This document shows positions 58,144 to 64,000 of a stretch of DNA of 64,000 nucleotides, piece by piece. A program made the translations under genes and the position numbers. The stretch lies in assembly GCA_011799875.1 (NCBI GenBank), contig CM022300.1, positions 107,893,201-107,957,200 of the forward strand. Reading direction: 5' to 3'. The notes under the pieces were generated by a model. It worked only from the letters and a program-made list of their open reading frames with translations, was not told the DNA's origin and ran no database searches. The stretch comes from Thinopyrum elongatum. Its lineage: Eukaryota > Streptophyta > Magnoliopsida > Poales > Poaceae. The stretch's first letter is position 1. Each line of letters opens with the position of its first letter.

Positions 58144-59508
58144 TCATATATTCTGAATTGCCAGTCTCGCGGCAATCATACCGATATTATGTTCTACATA
58201 CTCAATTCCGCTGTTTACTCTTTCCGGAGTGTCTGTTGAATCCATTGCCTTTATCTTGTATTTTTGCAGGGTAAGAAGTTCTGCATCTGACATACCTGTA
58301 GTGTATGACTTTGATGTTAGATTAGACTACATGAAGCTGACGTACATCCTTTCTGCACCACCTCTTTAGTTGGCCATTCCAGGTAATATTGAGATTTAAA
58401 ACATAAGTTGTGATCAAGAAGTGATCAGAGGTGAAAATGGAATGATCTTTTGTCACCTGAAACTGATTGGTACGCGGCAAAAGAGAGACGCTCTACGAGC
58501 CCAGGGATAAATTCTTCATCGTACCCTTCGAAAGTTTCTTTCTCAGACCACATTAGAGAGCTCTTGATGTTTGTTTGCAGCGGTTCATCCTCAGGAACCT
58601 AAATCAAGAGGTTTTTATGTCAGAACATCAGGATATTCAAACATACGCGAATCATCAAAAGGAACAAAAAATAGTTACTAAACCTTCAGCTTCATTTGTA
58701 GGCTGTGCAAATTGCACATGGACTCTCTTAGTCTGGAAATTCTCAGGCCCAATCCGGTGCCATCGCAAGACTTGTCCATCATAGGAGAAACATCACCACG
58801 CAAGTAGGGCTCCATCTGGATCAAGGAACAATGTGACCATCTAAAATAGAAGTGAAACACAAGAGGTACCGTGAACTGTAGCTACATAAAACAGTGGATC
58901 AAATTCAGGATATGAAAAGAGCATATGCCTAGGTGCCTAGCCATTCCTTTATTTCTGACTCTTCTTTCTTAGCCATGCCAAAAATAATTCAGAACTACCA
59001 CCGCATTCAACAGTCTATAAAACTCCATAAGTGAACTTACGAAATCTGCACATATGTGTATTATAGTTCAAACGGGAATACAACATTTTGATAGAAAATG
59101 AGAACAATAGCTTTGAAGGAATTATACACACAATTCATAGAAGTTCTCAAGTACTTGAACAATGGTACGAGCATCAACATATAAAATAATTCAAACTCAA
59201 GAGCCGGAACTTGCGTACCTGAAGAAGGTTCTTGATGTTCACACGGCATACACCTCTAATTGACACTAATGCTCCAAAATCCAGCTTTTGAACCTATACT
59301 AGAGATAAATCATTGAGTAGAAAAGGTGAACAATCCTAACAAGAACCCTGACAATGAAATATAGAAATACTTCACAGGAAGGACAAGAACTCACACTTTC
59401 TATCTGCACCAAACAACCATATCTTACAGCGAACGAATCCTTGGAAGAGCTTGATAAAACTGGATCAAGGACAAAGTGTACAAGAGAATTTTGCCTCTTA
59501 TACAAAGC
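58144..59508 (-). CDS. LON-substrate-binding-domain protein, C-terminal five exons
   Basis: Five exons can be read on the minus strand: 59508-59395, 59293-59219, 58815-58684, 58598-58457 and 58295-58144. All junctions are AG/GT and phases agree (0,0,0,1), giving 204 residues and a TGA. The exons spell ALYKRQNSLVHFVLDPV, YGCLVQIES, LDFGALVSIRGVCRVNI, MEPYLRGDVSPMMDK, WSEKETFEGYDEEFIPG and EYVEHNIGMIAARLAIQNI. The RG-x-x-RV...EPYLRG pattern is that of LON N-terminal (substrate-binding) domains, and plant LON-domain proteins without protease end in a similar helical tail. No Lon ATPase or protease domain is present. The N-terminal exons, with any transit peptide, were not found up to 64000. It is likely a real gene; whether it is complete outside the window is unknown. 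Confidence 0.75.
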
Positions 59509-60112
59509 CTGTTGAGTGAGGATTGACAGACATATCAGAAGGCCTGTTAGGATTCAAGGGTGACAACAATATGTAGTTCTTGTGTATGAACGAGTCAGAA
59601 TTCCCTTTGTACTGTCCTAAGCACTCATTTACTAACTAGAGTTTTGTAGGATATCAAGCCAAGACTCGTTAAAAAAATCTACAATTTTCACGATATACAT
59701 GGTTTCTTGTTAGACGTTTATTTTTTATGATGCAAGGGTGGAGAGTCAAACTACCTTACCGAACATAGTAGATCATATCTCACCACACAAGGGTGATAGA
59801 CTTTTTACTTCACAGTAAATAAGGGTGTATATACTATTTAGGCTCTCTTTAAAAGCGCGTCGTCCATAAGGTAAGCAGTTACTAAAATAAATACCTTACG
59901 GAATCGTCATAGAAATAATATTTTGATTAGCTGTATTTCAGAAACAATATACTATTTAGGATCGCATTAAAAGCACGATTGTCCATAAGGTAAGCTAGCT
60001 GTCAAAATAAACAACTTACGAAATCGTCCGCCCACCTTGTAATTTGATCAGCTGGCCCATCCATCTGCCATACCCCTTCGGGGTCATTGCCGGCTAGCGG
60101 GACCAGGGGCTA
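59509..60112. repeat. Intron or flank of the LON-domain gene with a 118-bp duplication
   Basis: ATACTATTTAGG starts at 59831 and again at 59949, followed both times by TTAAAAGCRCG, GTCCATAAGGTAAGC and TTACGRAATCGTC. The two copies are degenerate. No upstream exon of the LON-domain gene was seen here. Confidence 0.6.
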
Positions 60113-60946
60113 CTGTCAGCAATGCGGGAGAGATGGGGGTCCCACGGATTGACGGGACGGGTCATGCTTGTGCCCCAGCCATGTGAGCCGCTTGGCGTGG
60201 TTAGGGGCTGCCACAAGTCCAATGCTTGAGGAGGTCCCGAGCACTGAGAACCCCAAGTGTTCCCTCCGTTATTGCTGCCCTTCCCCCATGGCCTCCCGGA
60301 TTGGGCGTGTGGCCCTTGGCGGGCCTCCACGATCATGACGACCTGAATGGGAGGGACGATGGTGACGACTGCGACGCGGCTCCGCGTTTGGCCTCGTCCG
60401 ATCGGCCTATTGTAGGCCAGATGGGACGAATGAGAAGTGGTTCGGTTGCGCTTAAAATATAGGCAAGGATGGCACACCCGTTGAATCGGATGACGTTGGA
60501 GGCTGAGGTACGGTCATAGCATGGTGGTACGACAACTCAGGAGGCCTCTACCCACTACGGCCCATTCCGGGACGTCATGGAGGAAACCCACGTGGATGAT
60601 GGGCGATGAAGGTCAACCCATCGTGGATGGGCACAACCATGGACACCAGCGACTCCCTTGGAGACTATAAAAGGGAGTTGGGTGGTTCCGTCCAGGGACG
60701 TGGAAAAAAAGAACTAGAAAACATAGGGAGCTCACTGTGCTGGTTGTAAGCAGCGACCCCTTCTCTCTTCCGATACACAAGCAACGAAACACACAACAGG
60801 AGTAGGGTATTACACCGACGCAGATGGCCCGAACCTAGGTAAACTGCCTCGCCGTGACTTCGTGGAGTGACCAGAGTGTTTTAACCCCTGGCGAAACAAT
60901 CTAGGCGCTCAGCCGTAGCTTCGATATCAACAATCACCCGTCAACA
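60113..60946 (+). mobile_element. Gypsy-like solo LTR, ends uncertain
   Basis: The segment starts near TGTCAGCAATGCGGG and carries a TATA box (CTATAAAAGG near 60667). It then has a leader with TACACAAGCAACGAAAC and GCCCGAACCTAGGTAAACTG, text common to plant gypsy LTRs. A candidate CA end is at 60946. The flanks do not match as a TSD, so the limits are guesses. No internal coding sequence follows. Confidence 0.5.
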
Positions 60947-61133
60947 ATTCCCATCTAATTATTAATGCCCTTGGTCCCGCTTCGACTTCATTCTTATCCA
61001 CTCAACTCCAAATATTACCTTTGGATTATTATAAGTCTATTCTTCTCTTTCCATACGAGCTACCATAGATTTGTGATATAATTCCAAGAAAAAAAAGTCA
61101 TAGAATCCTCTACCCATATAAATTCGACTTTAA

Positions 61134-61313
61134 GAAAAGGGCAGCCCGGTGCACGTAGCTCCCACTTGCGCAGGGGGCGGGGAAGGGTCCGACCACTCTT
61201 TCATACGCAGCCTTACCCTACATTTCTTCAAGAGGCTATTTCCAGGACTCGAACCCGTGACCTTCATGGTCACAAGGCAACAAGTTTACCGATGTGTCAA
61301 AGCTCCCCTTGGT
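61134..61313 (-). mobile_element. Au-type SINE
   Basis: Read on the minus strand it starts GGGGAGCTTTGACACATCGG, a decayed tRNA-like head, has the box B sequence GGGTTCGAGTC, then AAGAAATGTAGGGTAAGGCT, and ends with GAGCTACGTGCACCGGGCTG and CCCTTTT. This matches my memory of the grass Au SINE. It is transcribed by RNA polymerase III in principle; box A looks mutated. Confidence 0.85.
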
Positions 61314-61534
61314 ATATTTTAGACTTATGTGGAAATATTGCCATGTCCAGTGCAATATTTGAAGATTAAAAATAATTACTTTCTTGCCTATATATGGCCA
61401 ATAATCCCCTAATATACTTCTGCATCTCAATAAATCCTAGAAAATTATGGGGACGCTTATTACACCGATATTGGGTCAAATGGCATTGCATTTCATCTTT
61501 ATCTCTTGGTCAAACTCATTTGGACCTATATGAC
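61314..61534. other. Short unassigned spacer
   Basis: Between SINE and copia LTR. Nothing recognised. Confidence 0.5.
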
Positions 61535-63253
61535 TAAAGGAAATATGCCCTAGAGGCAATAATAAAAGTTGTTATTTATATTTCCATATATCATGATAAA
61601 TGTTTATTATTCATGCTAGAATTGTATTAACCGGAAACTTGATACATGTGTGGATACATAGACAAAACACCGTGTCCCTAGTAAGCCTCTACTAGACAAG
61701 CTCGTTAATCAAAGATGGTTAAGTTTCCTAACCATAGACATGAGTTGTCATTTGATAACGGGATCACATCATTAGGAGAATGATGTGATGGACAAGACCC
61801 ATCCGTTAGCTTAGCATAATGATCGTTCAGTTTTATTGTTACTGCTTTCTTCATGTCAAATACATATTCCTTCGACTATGAGATTATGCAACTCCCGGAT
61901 ACCGGAGGAATGCCTTGTGTGCTATCAAACGTCACAACGTAACTGGGTGATTATAAAGATGCTCTACAGGTATCTCCGAAGGTGTCTGTTGGGTTGGCAT
62001 AGATCGAGATTAGGATTTGTCACTCCGAGTATCGGAGAGGTATCTCTGGGCCCTCTCGGTAATACACATCATAATAAGCCTTGCAAGTAATGTGACTAAT
62101 GAGTTAGTTGCGGGATGATGTATTACGGAACGAGTAAAGAGACTTGCCGGTAACGAGATTGAACTAGGTATGAAGATACCGACGATCGAATCTCGGGCAA
62201 GTAACATACCGATGACAAAGGGAATAACGTATGTTGTCATAACGGTTCGACCGATAAAGATCTTCGTAGAATATGTGGGAGTCAATATGAGCATCCAGGT
62301 TCCGCTATTGGTTATTGACCGGAGAGGTGTCTCGGTCATGTCTACATAGTTCTCGAACCCGTAGGGTCCGCACGCTTAACGTTCGATGACGATATTGTAT
62401 TATATGAGTTATGTGATTTGGTGACCGAATGTTGTTCGGAGTCCCGGATGAGATCACGGACATGACGAGGAGTCTCGGAATGGTCGAGAGGTAAAGATTT
62501 ATATATGGGAAGTCATATTTTGGGTTCCGGAAAAAAGTGCAGTTTTTTCGGTATTGTACCGTGAAGCTTCCAGAAGGTTCCGGAGGATTCCGGAGGGGTC
62601 CGGAAGTCCACGAGTGGGTCCACCACGTCCCAAGGGCTGGCATGGGCTAAGAGGAAGCGCCCTGGCCTTATTGGGCTAGGCGCACTAAGTCCTTAAAAGC
62701 CCATGTGGCTAGGGAAGGCAAAAAGGGAAGGTGTCCTAGTAGGAATAGGATTGGACTTGGAGTCCACGTCCACGTGTGTACTATTCCTTCTACTCCAAGC
62801 CCCTACACATATATAAATAGAGGAGAGGGGGCGCCCCAAAAGGACACACCAACAACTGTTAGCCGTGTGCGGCGCCCCCCTCCACAGATTACACCCTCGG
62901 TCATATTCTCGCGGTGCTTAGGCGAAGCCCTGCGCGGATCACTTCACCATCACCGTCACCATGTCGTTGTGCTGACGGAACTCATCTACTTCCTCGACAC
63001 TTTGCTGGATCAAGAGTTCGAGGGACGTCATCGAGCTGAACGTGTGCAGAACTCGGAGGTGCCGTACGTTCGGTGCTTGATCGGTCGGAACGAGAAGAAG
63101 TTCGACTACATCAACCGCGTTGTCAAACGCTTCCGCTTTCGGTCTACAAGGGTACGTAGACACACTCTTCCCCTCTCGTTGCTATGCATCTCCTAGATAG
63201 ATCTTGCGTGAGCGTAGGAATTTTTTTGAAATTGCATGCTACGTTTCCCAACA
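61535..63253 (+). repeat. 5' LTR of an Angela/BARE-type copia element that leaves the window
   Basis: Colinear with the LTR at 13174-14955. Its first bases read TAAAGG in place of TGAAGG, and it ends GTTTCCCAACA at 63253. It differs from the other copies at 62505-62830, where the promoter-proximal part is a different sequence (AAAAAAGTGCAGTTTTTTCG and following), so it is a separate subfamily. Confidence 0.9.
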
Positions 63254-64000
63254 GTGGCATCCGAGCCAGGTCTATGCGTAGATGATATGCACGAGTAGAA
63301 CACAAAGAGTTGTGGGCGATAATAGTCATACTGCTTACCACCAACGTCTTACTTTGATCCGGCGGTATTGTTGGATGAAGCGGCCTGGACCGACATTACA
63401 TGACCGCGTTCATGAGACTGGTTCTACCGACGTGCTTTGCACACAGGTGGCTGGCGGGTGTCTGTTTCTCCAACTTTAGTTGAATCGAGTTTGACTACGG
63501 CCGGTCCTTGTTGAAGGTTAAAACATCGCACTTGACGAAAAATCGTTGTGGTTTTGATGCGTAGGTAAGAACGGTTCTTGCTAGAAGCCCGTAGCAGCCA
63601 CGTAAAACTTGCAACAACAAAGTAGAGGACGTCTAACTTGTTTTTGCAGGGCATGTTGTGATGTGATATGGTCAAGACATGATGTGATATACATTATTGT
63701 ATGAGATGATCATGTTTTGTAAAAGTTATCGGCAACTGGCAGGAGCCTTATGGTTGTCGCTTTATTGTATGAAATGCAATCGCCATGTAATTGCTTTACT
63801 TTATGACTATGCGGTAGCGATAGTCATAGAAGCAATAGTTGGCGAGACGACAACGACGCTACGATGAAGATCAAGGTGTCAAGCCGGTGACGATGGAGAT
63901 CATGACGGTGCTTTGGAGATGGAGATCAAAGGCACAAGATGATGATGGCCATATCATGTCACATATTTTGATTACATGTGATGTTTATCTTTTATGCATC
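63254..64000 (+). mobile_element. Primer site and leader of the right-edge copia element
   Basis: TGGCATCCGAGCCAGGTCT (63255-63273) is the initiator-tRNA-Met type primer site. The following sequence is colinear, in reverse, with the leaders at 31705-30980 and 48917-48200. By comparison gag should start about 0.5 kb beyond the window. Confidence 0.9.

Noticed and set aside
61240..61260. A possible tRNA gene from the box B sequence
   Set aside because: The surrounding sequence does not fold into a tRNA; it is the head of an Au-type SINE.

Overview
The window looks like a piece of a Triticeae (wheat/barley/rye type) chromosome. The long terminal repeats (LTRs) of the Angela/BARE-type Ty1/copia elements, the minus-strand Ty3/gypsy elements primed by tRNA-Asp, an Au-type SINE and the deep nesting of LTR retrotransposons are all typical of large grass genomes. 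No prokaryotic feature, rRNA gene, functional tRNA gene or CRISPR array is visible.

Layout. Positions 1-3620 hold the decayed 3' end of a chromovirus-type gypsy polyprotein and its long 3' LTR, which resumes at 10391-10692 after a non-autonomous gypsy element (3621-10385, 5-bp target-site duplication (TSD) GGCTA). A truncated gypsy LTR (10693-11962) is fused to a 5'-truncated copia element (to 14955). That abuts a Reina-like gypsy element (14956-24444), which is itself split by a gypsy deletion derivative (16281-22003). An older gypsy LTR fragment (24445-50899, in three pieces) has received two minus-strand copia elements: 24874-33495 (TSD GGTGG) and 33563-50670 (TSD AAAAT). The left LTR of the second was hit by a Tat/Retand-type gypsy element (35069-45542, TSD TGATG). 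The Tat element carries an antisense B3-like gene with its own TATA box and start context.

From about 51 kb to 60 kb the sequence is low-copy. It starts with a small foldback element and degenerate repeats. Two convergent host genes follow. The first (53345-57335, +, two exons) encodes a predicted 767-residue protein with an acidic SUMO-interaction-like motif, a 326-residue tandem repeat domain and a C-terminal RLFGV motif of the type used by plant transcriptional repressors. Its intron is bounded by an 11-bp direct repeat. The second (58144-59508, -) can be assembled from five phase-compatible exons and encodes the C-terminal 204 residues of a LON-substrate-binding-domain protein; its 5' exons were not found. 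A gypsy-like solo LTR, an Au SINE on the minus strand and the 5' LTR plus leader of another Angela/BARE-type copia element (61535 to beyond 64000) fill the right end.

All retroelement polyproteins here carry stops, frameshifts or deletions, so most of the window is a record of nested insertion and decay. The parts most worth study are the antisense B3-like gene, the repeat-domain gene with its unusual intron, and the LON-domain exons.
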